40,432 bases of DNA from Salinibacterium sp. Lineage in GTDB: Bacteria; Actinomycetota; Actinomycetes; Actinomycetales; Microbacteriaceae. Where the stretch lies: the NCBI GenBank assembly GCA_015234465.1, contig JADGNA010000007.1:1-40432 (forward strand), in the 5' to 3' direction. The notes beneath the pieces are model-generated. The model did not search any database. It saw only the letters and a program-made list of their open reading frames with translations, and was not told the origin of the DNA. Shown one piece after another: positions 33,725 through 40,432 of this stretch. Both the position numbers and the translations under genes were made by a program. Numbering within the stretch: position 1 is the stretch's first letter; each line of letters opens with the position of its first letter.

Positions 33725-34476
33725 GCCTCGTCAGCCGTGAGCGCACCGAGGTCGAGCAGGTGCTCAAGCCCGACGGTCACACCGACCGCATCGGGGAGGG
33801 CCGCGAGCGCGAGTCGGATGCCCTGCTCGTAGGCGGCGGGCGAGATCGTGTCGTGCACGACGCTCAGGAGCTCCCCCGTGCCGCCGAAGATGACCTCCTG
33901 GCGGGCCACGACGCCATGCAAGCGCAGGCTGTGCACGGGGATGCCCGCCACCTGCTGGCCGCGAGCGAGCTGGTCGATGTGCGGCGCCTCGACCGGCCCA
34001 CGCGACCTGCTGCGCGCCTTCGCCATGAGCTCGGCGGTGCGTACGGCCGTGCCGGAGGGCGAGTCGACCTTTCCGGCGTGGTGGGCCTCCAGGATCTCGA
34101 TCGAGTCGTAGAAGCGGGATGCGACCATCGAGAGCCTGGTCGCCAGCACGGAGCCGAGCGAGAAGTTGGGGATGATGATGACACCCGCCTCGGGCGCCGC
34201 TGCGAGCGCGCCACTGAGGCCCTGGATGCGCTCCGCCGACCAGCCCGAGGTGCCGACGAGCACCTTCCGCCCGTGCTGCACCGCGAACTCGACGACGTCG
34301 GCGCTCACGTCAGGGCGCGTGACATCGACGACGAGGTCGGCCGCGAGCATCTCCTCGAGGGATGAGGACGAGTTCATGGACGCCACCAGTTCGAGGCCGG
34401 GCTCCTGCTCGACGATGCGTGCGATGAGTGAGCCCATCCTGCCGTTCGCGCCGACGACGGCGACCTTTGATGCCAT
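33721..34476 (-). CDS. dapB: 4-hydroxy-tetrahydrodipicolinate reductase
   Basis: NAD(P)H-dependent reduction in the DAP/lysine pathway. It has 251 residues. Seen are the dinucleotide motif VVGANGRMG, DLVVDVTRPD, VGTSGWS, IIPNFSLGSVL and the active-site EAHHAGKVDSPSGTA with its Lys. TAGATT ends 6 nt before the ATG, so it may be leaderless. The next gene overlaps by 4 bp. It is divergent from the GNAT gene. Confidence 0.96.
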   Translation of the reverse strand: MASKVAVVGANGRMGSLIARIVEQEPGLELVASMNSSSSLEEMLAADLVVDVTRPDVSADVVEFAVQHGRKVLVGTSGWSAERIQGLSGALAAAPEAGVIIIPNFSLGSVLATRLSMVASRFYDSIEILEAHHAGKVDSPSGTAVRTAELMAKARSRSRGPVEAPHIDQLARGQQVAGIPVHSLRLHGVVARQEVIFGGTGELLSVVHDTISPAAYEQGIRLALAALPDAVGVTVGLEHLLDLGALTADEA

Positions 34477-34482
34477 GGGGCA

Positions 34483-34488
34483 AATCTA
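34483..34488 (-). promoter_or_regulatory. -10 box of dapB (TAGATT), leaderless candidate
   Basis: TAGATT ends 6 nt before the dapB ATG; TGCCCC separates them. Confidence 0.5.
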
Positions 34489-34519
34489 CCAAGGACCGGC
34501 CGACGTCGATCCCGGCTCC

Positions 34520-34525
34520 TAAGCT
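34520..34525 (+). promoter_or_regulatory. -10 box of the GNAT gene (TAAGCT), leaderless candidate
   Basis: TAAGCT ends 6 nt before the ATG. A GGAGG is present but only 1 nt from the ATG, too close to act as an SD. Confidence 0.5.
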
Positions 34526-34531
34526 GGAGGC

Positions 34532-35035
34532 ATGCCCGTCTTCCGCGAAGCGGGCGTCGCCGACGACGACGCCCTCGCCCTCCTGACCGAGTATTTCTCC
34601 GCCCGCGCGGAGTCATTCCCCGCCGGCCCGGAGGCGTACCGCACGGTCTTCCCCTCCCCCGACGACTTCGTGCCGCCGCGAGGCGTGTTCCTGATCGTCG
34701 AGGGCGAGGACCTCGCAGGGGACGCCGCGGATGTCGGATGCGGTGGCATCCGGCGCATCGCCCCCTCTGAGACGGGTGCGGCCCGCTTCGAGGTCAAGCA
34801 CCTCTACGTGCAGCCGCACACGCGCGGCACCGGGCTCGGAGCGGCCCTCCTCGCAGAGCTTGAGCGGCGGGCCGTCGAACTCGGCGCCGACGAGGTCGTG
34901 CTCGACACGAACGCGAGCCTCGAGTCAGCCGCTCGCCTCTACAGCAAAGCCGGCTACCAGACGATCGAGCCCTACAACGACAACCCCAACGCCAACAACT
35001 GGTACGGCAAGGTCGTGCGCGACACCGCTCAGTAG
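34532..35035 (+). CDS. GNAT-family N-acetyltransferase
   Basis: 167 residues with one GNAT domain. Motif A, which binds acetyl-CoA, reads VKHLYVQPHTRGTGLGAALLAELE. Motif B is EVVLDTNASLESAARLYSKAGYQTIEPYNDNPNANNWYGK, common in small-molecule or amino acid acetyltransferases. The substrate is unknown. It is convergent with the phosphatase gene, and their 3' ends overlap by 7 bp. Confidence 0.9.
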   Translation: MPVFREAGVADDDALALLTEYFSARAESFPAGPEAYRTVFPSPDDFVPPRGVFLIVEGEDLAGDAADVGCGGIRRIAPSETGAARFEVKHLYVQPHTRGTGLGAALLAELERRAVELGADEVVLDTNASLESAARLYSKAGYQTIEPYNDNPNANNWYGKVVRDTAQ

Positions 35036-35631
35036 GGCTGGTCGACGGGCAGCCCCGTGCGCAGTTCCGGCGGGAGGTGGCCCAGGTCGTTGTGCGTGAT
35101 GAGCTCGGGCGCCTTCACGGTGCGCACCCGGATGATCGTGAGCCCGCAGTTCGCCTGGTTGATGCCCATCCATCGCCACGAGGAGGCGGAGAAGACCTCG
35201 CGCACGAAGTTCGCGATCACGAAGTTGTGCGTGATCAGGAGGGTGTGACGATCCTCGAGCGACGGGGTCATCCACTCGCTGATCGCATCGGCCATCTGGG
35301 CCTCGCCTGCCTCGATCTGCGCCTCCGTCACGGAGCCGAAGAAGGGTTCAAAGGCGGCCGGCATGTCGGCGCCCGGCCCCGAGGGCACACAGTCGAAGAG
35401 GAGCGCCGAGGGCTCTGAGGAGATGCCGGGGAGTCGCTCCGTGATGGTGTTCGCCGTGTCCGCCGCCCGCTGCAGCGGGGAGTGGTAGACGCTCGTGAAC
35501 GGCACCCCGCTCAGGCGGTCGGCGATGAGCGTCGCCTGCCGCCGGCCACGCGCCGAGAGCGGCCCGTCGGGAAGGCCGTGCTCGGCGTCCTGTTGCTCGC
35601 CGTGACGGACGAGGTAGATGAAGTGGGACAT
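35029..35631 (-). CDS. Histidine phosphatase (phosphoglycerate mutase-like) superfamily protein
   Basis: 200 residues. The RHG motif YLVRHGEQ carries the phospho-acceptor His near residue 10. SPLQRAADTA holds the second Arg, and the late LLITHNFVIANFVREVF supplies the second His. The fold is the PGM/phosphatase type, acting on small phosphorylated molecules; the substrate is not evident. The start is ATG (MSHFIYLVRHGEQ), 7 bp after the M16 stop, so it is probably cotranscribed with that gene. Confidence 0.9.
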   Translation of the reverse strand: MSHFIYLVRHGEQQDAEHGLPDGPLSARGRRQATLIADRLSGVPFTSVYHSPLQRAADTANTITERLPGISSEPSALLFDCVPSGPGADMPAAFEPFFGSVTEAQIEAGEAQMADAISEWMTPSLEDRHTLLITHNFVIANFVREVFSASSWRWMGINQANCGLTIIRVRTVKAPELITHNDLGHLPPELRTGLPVDQPY

Positions 35632-35638
35632 CGTCGTC

Positions 35639-37015
35639 TCACTCTCCTTCGATTGCAGTGAACTGTGGCTGGCTTCGAGTGTGGATGCCCTCGAAGGTGG
35701 CCTCGTCGACCCGGCCGACGGCCGCGAGGGCGACGGGCCCGCGAGAGAGCTCATCGGCGAGCGCGGCCACGTCATCCGTCGTGACGAGGGAGAGGCGACG
35801 CAGCGCCTCATCGAGGTCGAGGAACTCGCCGAGCGTGATCTCTGCCCGGCCGAGCCGCGACATCCGCGTGTCTGAGTCTTCAAGGGCCAGGGCGGATGCT
35901 CCTGCCAGCTGGCCGAGGGCACGGTCGAGTTCGCCCTGGGTGATGCCACCGCTCGCGACACTGCGGAACTCCTCGAGCATGAGCTCGGCCACCGTGCCGG
36001 CCTTGGCGGGAGAACAGGCGGCGAAGAGGCCGAACACCCCAGCATCGGAATAACTCGAGGCAAAGGAGTAGACGGCGTAGGCAAGGCCCCGCCGCTCGCG
36101 CACCTGCTGGAACAGGCGAGACGACATGCTGCCACCCAACACCGAGTTGAGCACCGTGAGCACACTGCGCCGGTCGTCGCCCGCCGGCAGCCCCGGGACC
36201 CCGAGGTAGAGGTTGACCTGCTCGCTCGGGCGCTCGACCACGAGACTCCGCGCCTGCGGTACCCATGCGCCAGCGGCAGGCGGACGCCTGGAGGCGGGGG
36301 CGCGGCGGGCGCCCAGGTCCCACCCGCCCGACGCCAGGTGACGCTCGACGGCCGCGACCAACTCGTCGTGATTGACCGCTCCCGCGACCGTCACGACGAG
36401 GTCGTGGGGCGCATAGTGCGCGCGGTAGTGCGCGTGCACGGCATCACGCGAGACCGCGGCAATCGTCTCGGGGTTGCCACCAATGGGCCGGCCGAGCGGA
36501 TGCTCGCCGAAGATCGCCTCGTAGAAGCGCTCGCCCGCGTAGTCGCCGTTGTCGTCATCGGCCATCGCGAGCTCTTCGAGGATCACGCCGCGCTCCGTCT
36601 CGAACTCGACGGGGTCGAGACGGGACGAGGTGATCATGTCGGCGAGCACCTCGACCGCCATCGGCAGGTCGGTGTCGCGCACCTTCGCGTAGTAGCAGGT
36701 GTATTCCTTGGCCGTCGCGGCATTGTGCTCGCCGCCGACCTCGTCGAACGCGACGGCGATGTCGAGCGCACTGCGGGATCGGGTGCCCTTGAAGAGGAGG
36801 TGCTCAAGGAAATGCGTCGAGCCGAAGGCGTGCGCCTCCTCGTCGCGCGAGCCGACCGCCACCCAGAAGCCCACCGTGGCGCTGCGGGCGGACGGCACCC
36901 GCTCCGTGAGGATGCGCAGGCCGGACGACAGAACGCTGCGCCTGACGAGGCATCCACCTGCCGCCTCGAAGGTCTGGTCACCCGCCGAGAGGGGTAGCTG
37001 CATCGCGCCGTTCAT
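35639..37015 (-). CDS. M16-family zinc metallopeptidase (processing-peptidase type)
   Basis: 458 residues, an insulinase-like peptidase. The inverted zinc motif HFLEH is near 80, followed by the distal Glu in ERGVILEELAM. Two M16 half domains are present (about 20-200 and 210-430), with FGLFAACSPAKAG and YAVYSFASSYSDAGVF in the second. The family equals PepR, encoded after pnp in many actinobacteria. The ATG start (MNGAMQLPL) has TAGGCT 7 nt upstream and is probably leaderless; the frame extends further upstream without similarity. Here pnp is separated from it by three extra genes. Confidence 0.93.
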   Translation of the reverse strand: MNGAMQLPLSAGDQTFEAAGGCLVRRSVLSSGLRILTERVPSARSATVGFWVAVGSRDEEAHAFGSTHFLEHLLFKGTRSRSALDIAVAFDEVGGEHNAATAKEYTCYYAKVRDTDLPMAVEVLADMITSSRLDPVEFETERGVILEELAMADDDNGDYAGERFYEAIFGEHPLGRPIGGNPETIAAVSRDAVHAHYRAHYAPHDLVVTVAGAVNHDELVAAVERHLASGGWDLGARRAPASRRPPAAGAWVPQARSLVVERPSEQVNLYLGVPGLPAGDDRRSVLTVLNSVLGGSMSSRLFQQVRERRGLAYAVYSFASSYSDAGVFGLFAACSPAKAGTVAELMLEEFRSVASGGITQGELDRALGQLAGASALALEDSDTRMSRLGRAEITLGEFLDLDEALRRLSLVTTDDVAALADELSRGPVALAAVGRVDEATFEGIHTRSQPQFTAIEGE

Positions 37016-37022
37016 CACTTCG

Positions 37023-37028
37023 AGCCTA
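37023..37028 (-). promoter_or_regulatory. -10 box of the M16 peptidase gene (TAGGCT), leaderless candidate
   Basis: TAGGCT ends 7 nt before the ATG at 37015, with no SD between. Confidence 0.5.
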
Positions 37029-37130
37029 CGGCACTCGCCTTGCACGACCCCGACGCCCCGCCCCGCGCTCGCGATTGGCCGGGTGCGAGCAAATGCCCCC
37101 CGGAAAATGGGAAATGTACCCCGGAACGCC

Positions 37131-37150
37131 GACATACAGAGCTGTCTGTC
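37131..37150. promoter_or_regulatory. Palindrome, candidate TetR operator
   Basis: GACATACAG-AG-CTGTCTGTC is a 20-bp palindrome with one mismatch per arm. It overlaps the -35 element of the predicted tetR promoter. Size and symmetry suit a TetR dimer, so autoregulation is likely but inferred. Confidence 0.5.
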
Positions 37151-37170
37151 CCCGTCGATGTTGCTAGCCT
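37142..37170 (+). promoter_or_regulatory. Possible tetR promoter (CTGTCT-17-TAGCCT)
   Basis: TAGCCT (37165-37170) lies 17 nt after CTGTCT (37142-37147). The TSS would be near 37177, which leaves a long leader containing the hairpin at 37290-37322. Confidence 0.4.
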
Positions 37171-37289
37171 GAACTCACCAGGAACACGGGGCACGCCCCG
37201 CGAACCGACTCCATCAAACCCGAGGTGGAGGGCCTGCACCAGGGCCTGCAATAGTCGAGAATCACACCCGCGAACCCGAATCGCGACGT

Positions 37290-37322
37290 GCTCCGGCGGA
37301 AGACCCGAAATTCCGCCGGAGC
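37290..37322 (+). repeat. Perfect 12-bp hairpin in the tetR leader
   Basis: GCTCCGGCGGAA and TTCCGCCGGAGC flank a 9-nt loop (GACCCGAAA). It ends 49 nt before the tetR GTG. No T-tract follows. It could be an attenuator, a second operator or a transcript-end structure. Confidence 0.65.
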
Positions 37323-37371
37323 CCGCTCTCGCACCAGTGATCATCTAGCCGAACCCCGAGGGAGTCACGCT

Positions 37372-38043
37372 GTGGCTGTAGACGAAGCGGGCGGCGCAGT
37401 GCAGCGCGGCTCCTCGAGTGCCCTGTCCACTGACACTCCGCCCCAAGGGTTGAGTATCCCCTCCGACGCGACCGCGCCGGTCTTCGCCTCGGGCCCGGGA
37501 GCCCGCGGACGCATCCTCGCGACGGCCATGCGCCTCTTCTACTACGAGGGCATCCGTTCGGTTGGCATCGATCGGCTCATCGCCGAATCCAGCGTGACGA
37601 AGGCGACCTTCTACAAGCACTTCGGCTCGAAGGACGCCCTCATCCTCACGTACATGCAGTGTGTGCACGAAGAGGCCGTCGCGACCGTCAACGCGCTCGC
37701 AGCCGAGGCTGGAGACGGCGCCAAGACGCTGCACGCGCTGGTCGCGCACCTGCAGCGCGACGCACAGCGCGACGACTTCCGCGGCTGCCCCTTCATCAAC
37801 GCGGCGAGCGAGTTCCCCGACGCCTCGCATCCCGTGCGCGTGATCGTCACGACCCACCGTGACTGGTACACGGCCTTCATCTCGGAGCAGTTCCGCCTCG
37901 CGGGGCATCCGCTGCCCGGTGACGCAGCCGACGAGTTCATCCTCGTGCGCGACGGAGCGATGGTCGGCGGCTATGTCGGCGACTCAGTCGCCACGACCGC
38001 CGCACTCTCCCGGCTCGGCGACCACTGCCTCGCGGGTCTCTGA
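37372..38043 (+). CDS. TetR-family transcriptional regulator
   Basis: 223 residues. A low-complexity N-terminus of about 43 residues precedes the TetR HTH (about 45-92: ARGRILATAMRLFYYEGIRSVGIDRLIAESSVTKATFYKHFGSKDALI). The C-terminal ligand domain carries FRGCPFINAASEFPD, a motif of a recurrent TetR subgroup. The GTG start is chosen because GAGGGAG lies 7 nt upstream; earlier in-frame codons have no SD. It is convergent with the AKR-like gene, with 8 bp between stops. Target and ligand unknown; a palindrome upstream suggests autoregulation. Confidence 0.9.
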   Translation: MAVDEAGGAVQRGSSSALSTDTPPQGLSIPSDATAPVFASGPGARGRILATAMRLFYYEGIRSVGIDRLIAESSVTKATFYKHFGSKDALILTYMQCVHEEAVATVNALAAEAGDGAKTLHALVAHLQRDAQRDDFRGCPFINAASEFPDASHPVRVIVTTHRDWYTAFISEQFRLAGHPLPGDAADEFILVRDGAMVGGYVGDSVATTAALSRLGDHCLAGL

Positions 38044-38051
38044 CAAGACCA

Positions 38052-38963
38052 TCAGTCCGACGCGGCGTCGAGCGCCGCGACCTGCTGTCGGGTCAGCGCC
38101 ATCTGGCGCGCCTGCATGACGTCGAGGAGCTCCTCGGTCGAATGCGCAGCGACGATTGCGGCAGTGACGCCCGGCTTCGAGATCGCCCAGGCGGCCGCGA
38201 CACGGGCGGGAGAAGCGTCATGTTCCCTCGCGATCCCCTCGAGCTTGTCGAGCACGCGGAGTCCGCGTCGGTCGATGTGAGCGAGCGCCCGCGACCAGAT
38301 CGGTGAATCGACAGCGGCACCCTTGTCGCGGTACAGGCCCGTGAGGAACCCGTTCGCAAGCGGACGGCGCGCGAAGAACGCCGTGCCGGTCGTCGCGACA
38401 TACGGTGCCAGCTCCCGCTCGAACGCACCCCTCGTGACGAGCGAGTACTCGTTGAAGATCGCTGCGACCCGCGGGTACCTCGCCTCCTCGGAGCGCGTGT
38501 CCATCGCCCGGATGCGGGCGGCCGCGTGGTCGAGGACCGCAACGTGCCCCACCTTGCCGGCGCGGCAGAGCATGTCGAGCGCCTCAAGGGTGTCATCCAG
38601 CGGCACCGTCGGATCGTCCCCGTCGAGCGTGAGGAGGTCGATGCGCTCGACGCCGAGGCGGCGCAGGGAGGCCTCCGTCGCCCGGGCGACGATGCGGGGC
38701 GCGAGGCCGCGGGCATCCGGATGACGCCCGATGGTCGTCGCCACGACCATGCCCGCCGAGCCGCGCGAGCGCAGCCACGAGCCGATCATGACCTCGCTGC
38801 GCCCACCCGAGAAATGGTCGGCGGTGTAGATGAGATTGCCCCCCGCGTCACGGAAGGCGTCGAGCATCGACGCGGTCTCCTTCTGCCCCGAGACCCAGCC
38901 GAAGACCCCGCCATCGACGCCGACGGGAGCGACCGACAGACCCGTGCCGGTGATCGCTCGCAT
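38052..38963 (-). CDS. Aldo/keto reductase-fold protein lacking the catalytic tetrad
   Basis: 303 residues with an AKR TIM-barrel pattern: FGWVSGQKETASMLDAFRDAGGNLI near the N-terminus, RSEVMIGSWL, then SLRRLGVERIDLL and the late AAAWAISKPGVTAAIV. The catalytic tetrad appears lost: Asp to Tyr46, Tyr to Phe51, Lys to Thr77 and His to Asp114. The cofactor motif that normally reads R-x-E-x-L-x-x-N is VAAHSTEELLDV, without the Arg and Asn. A redox role is therefore unlikely; a binding or structural role is inferred. The ATG at 38963 is chosen because TAGGTT lies 7 nt upstream; an ATG at 38996 is the alternative. Confidence 0.85.
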   Translation of the reverse strand: MRAITGTGLSVAPVGVDGGVFGWVSGQKETASMLDAFRDAGGNLIYTADHFSGGRSEVMIGSWLRSRGSAGMVVATTIGRHPDARGLAPRIVARATEASLRRLGVERIDLLTLDGDDPTVPLDDTLEALDMLCRAGKVGHVAVLDHAAARIRAMDTRSEEARYPRVAAIFNEYSLVTRGAFERELAPYVATTGTAFFARRPLANGFLTGLYRDKGAAVDSPIWSRALAHIDRRGLRVLDKLEGIAREHDASPARVAAAWAISKPGVTAAIVAAHSTEELLDVMQARQMALTRQQVAALDAASD

Positions 38964-38970
38964 GAGACCA

Positions 38971-38976
38971 AACCTA
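38971..38976 (-). promoter_or_regulatory. -10 box of the AKR-like gene (TAGGTT), leaderless candidate
   Basis: TAGGTT ends 7 nt before the ATG at 38963, the same arrangement as upstream of the RsmC-like gene. Confidence 0.4.
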
Positions 38977-39081
38977 TTGGCGATATACGGTTCCATACAC
39001 CCCTACCGGGCGCGAAGGCCGAGAGGGAACTCCCCAAGCGCCCCGCAGGCTTCGGTGGCAAGCTGGGAGATGGAGGTCACC

Positions 39082-39387
39082 ATGTCTGAATCACAGAAGG
39101 TCACCCGGCAGGAGGCGCTCACGAGCGACTCGGGACGCACCTGGCTCATCGTCGCCGGCGTCATCGCCGCACTCTGCCTCGTCATGCTCTGGTTCATGCG
39201 CGAGCTGCCGCCGCTGGGCGCCGCGACGACGGGAATGGTCGCCATCGTCATCGCCTACCTCGCGATGATCGCCATCCGCTTCGGCGTCGCCCGCAGCCGT
39301 CTCAAGCTCGGGCTGCTCGCGGTGCTGACCATCGCAATCGTGCTCATCTTCATGACGGTCGGCTGGATCACGGTCTTCGCCGCATAG
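39082..39387 (+). CDS. Small membrane protein, function unknown
   Basis: 101 residues. A polar N-terminus (about 1-19) is followed by three predicted membrane segments (about 20-39, 46-67 and 76-100) with short basic loops (RFGVARSRLK). The start is ATG (MSESQKVTRQEA) with GGAGG 5 nt upstream, a strong SD. No family is recognised with certainty. It is divergent from the AKR-like gene and convergent with pnp, from which a double hairpin separates it. Confidence 0.8.
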   Translation: MSESQKVTRQEALTSDSGRTWLIVAGVIAALCLVMLWFMRELPPLGAATTGMVAIVIAYLAMIAIRFGVARSRLKLGLLAVLTIAIVLIFMTVGWITVFAA

Positions 39388-39400
39388 AGGGCCAAGACGA

Positions 39401-39445
39401 CGGATGCCCGCCGCGCGTTCCTGGGGAACGCGAGACGGGCATCCG
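39401..39445. terminator. Bidirectional double-stem terminator between the small membrane gene and pnp
   Basis: An outer stem CGGATGCCCG/CGGGCATCCG (39401-39410, 39436-39445) encloses an inner perfect 8-bp stem CGCGTTCC-TGG-GGAACGCG (39414-39432). It lies between the convergent stops, with no T-tract on either side. Confidence 0.8.
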
Positions 39446-39463
39446 CTGGGCTGTGCTGGAGGA

Positions 39464-40432
39464 CTAGCCCTCCTGCGACTCGCCCTCTGTAGCCTCTGCA
39501 GCCTCGGCCTCGTCGATGACGGGCGCGAGGGAGAGCTTTCCACGGTCATCGATCTTGGTGATCTCGACCTGGATCTTCTGGCCGACACCGAGCACGTCTT
39601 CGACGTTCTCGACGCGCTTGCCACCGGCGAGCTTGCGCACCTCCGAGATGTGGAGGAGGCCGTCACGGCCCGGCATGAGCGAGACGAAGGCGCCGAAGGT
39701 CGCGATCTTGACGACCGTGCCCAGGAAGCGCTCGCCGACCTCGGGGTTGAGGGGGTTCGCGATGGCGTTGACCGCCATGCGGGCCGCCTCGGCCGAGGGG
39801 CCGTCGACCGCACCGATGTACACGGTGCCGTCGTCCTCGATCGAGATGTCGGCGCCCGTGTCGTCCTGGATCTGGTTGATCGTCTTGCCCTTCGGGCCGA
39901 TCAGCTCGCCGATCTTGTCGACGGGGATCTGCACCGAGATGACGCGAGGCGCGGTGGGCGCCATCTCGTCGGGGGTGTCGATCGCCGAGTTCAGCACGTT
40001 GAGGATGGCCGTGCGGGCCTCCTTCGCCTGCTTGAGCGCACCATCGAGCACCGACGACGGGATGCCGTCGAGCTTGGTGTCGAGCTGGATGGCCGTGATG
40101 AACTCGCTCGTGCCGGCGACCTTGAAGTCCATGTCGCCGAGCGCGTCTTCAGCACCCAGGATGTCGGTCAGCGCCGCATAGCGCGTCTCGCCATCGACCT
40201 CGTCGGAGACGAGGCCCATCGCGATGCCAGCGACGGGAGCGCGCAGCGGCACACCCGCGTTGAGCAGCGACAGGGTCGATGCACACACGGAACCCATCGA
40301 GGTCGAACCGTTGGAGCCGAGCGCCTCGGACACCTGGCGGATCGCGTAGGGGAACTCCTCGCGGCTCGGCAGCACCGGCACGAGGGCGCGCTCGGCGAGG
40401 AAGCCGTGCCCGATCTCGCGACGCTTCGGCGA
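39464..40432 (-). CDS. pnp: Polyribonucleotide nucleotidyltransferase, C-terminal part (cut by window edge)
   Basis: PNPase degrades RNA 3'-5' phosphorolytically and can add tails. The window holds the last 323 codons, in frame to the right edge. They cover the end of the second RNase PH core ([51 protein letters not shown]; catalytic-site Asp region MDFKVAGT), the KH domain ([26 protein letters not shown]) and the S1 domain ([27 protein letters not shown]). The tail is Glu/Ala-rich. It is the upstream member of the conserved pnp-M16-dapB order. Confidence 0.97.
   Translation of the reverse strand, partial: SPKRREIGHGFLAERALVPVLPSREEFPYAIRQVSEALGSNGSTSMGSVCASTLSLLNAGVPLRAPVAGIAMGLVSDEVDGETRYAALTDILGAEDALGDMDFKVAGTSEFITAIQLDTKLDGIPSSVLDGALKQAKEARTAILNVLNSAIDTPDEMAPTAPRVISVQIPVDKIGELIGPKGKTINQIQDDTGADISIEDDGTVYIGAVDGPSAEAARMAVNAIANPLNPEVGERFLGTVVKIATFGAFVSLMPGRDGLLHISEVRKLAGGKRVENVEDVLGVGQKIQVEITKIDDRGKLSLAPVIDEAEAAEATEGESQEG

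Larger units (their letters stand above)
37016..37371 (+). promoter_or_regulatory. Structured intergenic region upstream of the tetR gene
   Basis: A 356-bp region between the divergent M16 and tetR genes. It holds the M16 -10 box, a 20-bp palindrome, a possible tetR promoter, a 10-bp direct repeat AGGGCCTGCA (twice, 2 nt apart, near 37230-37252) and a 12-bp perfect hairpin. No ORF with coding character was seen. The predicted tetR leader is about 195 nt, unusually long for a regulator. Confidence 0.5.

Noticed and set aside
37040-37348. Plus-strand ORF of 102 codons upstream of the tetR gene
   Set aside because: Pro/Arg/Cys-rich, no family pattern, crosses the palindrome, promoter and hairpin, and has no SD.

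Overview
The window is a high-GC, gene-dense chromosomal segment from an actinobacterium, most likely a member of Microbacteriaceae or a close relative. This rests on gene order (infC-rpmI-rplT; recA-recX beside a DUF3046 gene, clgR, pgsA and ftsK; lexA divergent from a LysM gene; pnp, M16 peptidase, dapB, thyA-folA, dapA, rnj), on PriA-type HisA, and on TAnnnT -10 boxes. No phage, transposon, CRISPR array, rRNA or tRNA was seen. Almost everything is core chromosome.

Layout. 1-573: start of pheS, cut by the left edge. 617-3948: a gluABCD-like polar amino acid ABC importer. 4039-6149: infC-rpmI-rplT followed by a TrmH/SpoU rRNA methyltransferase; infC appears to start at ATC. 6440-7614: a DUF1844 gene and an SseB-like gene, convergent. 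7611-10948: hisC, hisB, hisH and priA. 10983-12308: a LysM membrane protein divergent from lexA, with LexA boxes between them. 12450-14233: an ABC exporter pair, then a UUCG-loop terminator. 14319-20402: hflX, an RsmC-like methyltransferase, dapF, miaA, miaB and a lipoprotein. 20437-23054: recX, recA with its own LexA box, DUF3046 and clgR. 23183-29805: a stand-alone CinA C-terminal domain, pgsA, ftsK, rnj and dapA. 29900-31908: an ArsR regulator overlapping a SulP transporter. 31934-37015: folA, thyA, a small membrane/TPR protein, dapB, a GNAT acetyltransferase, a histidine phosphatase and an M16 peptidase. 37372-39387: a TetR regulator, an aldo/keto-reductase-fold protein without its catalytic tetrad, and a small membrane protein. 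39464-40432: the 3' end of pnp, cut by the right edge.

How it works together. Three LexA boxes tie lexA, the LysM gene (positionally like ChiZ/DivS) and recA-recX into one SOS circuit. dapA, dapB and dapF feed lysine and peptidoglycan precursors. folA-thyA supply folate and dTMP. The translation genes (pheS, infC, rpmI, rplT, TrmH-like, hflX, miaA, miaB) and the RNA-turnover genes (rnj, pnp) are housekeeping.

The main non-obvious signals are: (1) fourteen genes whose start codon lies 6-8 nt after a TAnnnT hexamer, suggesting widespread leaderless transcription; (2) the AKR-like protein with all four catalytic residues replaced; (3) a structured 356-bp region upstream of the tetR gene; (4) strong hairpins in the LysM leader and between gluB and gluC; (5) the ATC start of infC. 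I did not find a clearly new multi-gene system. The TetR / dead-AKR / small membrane protein cluster is the least explained part.
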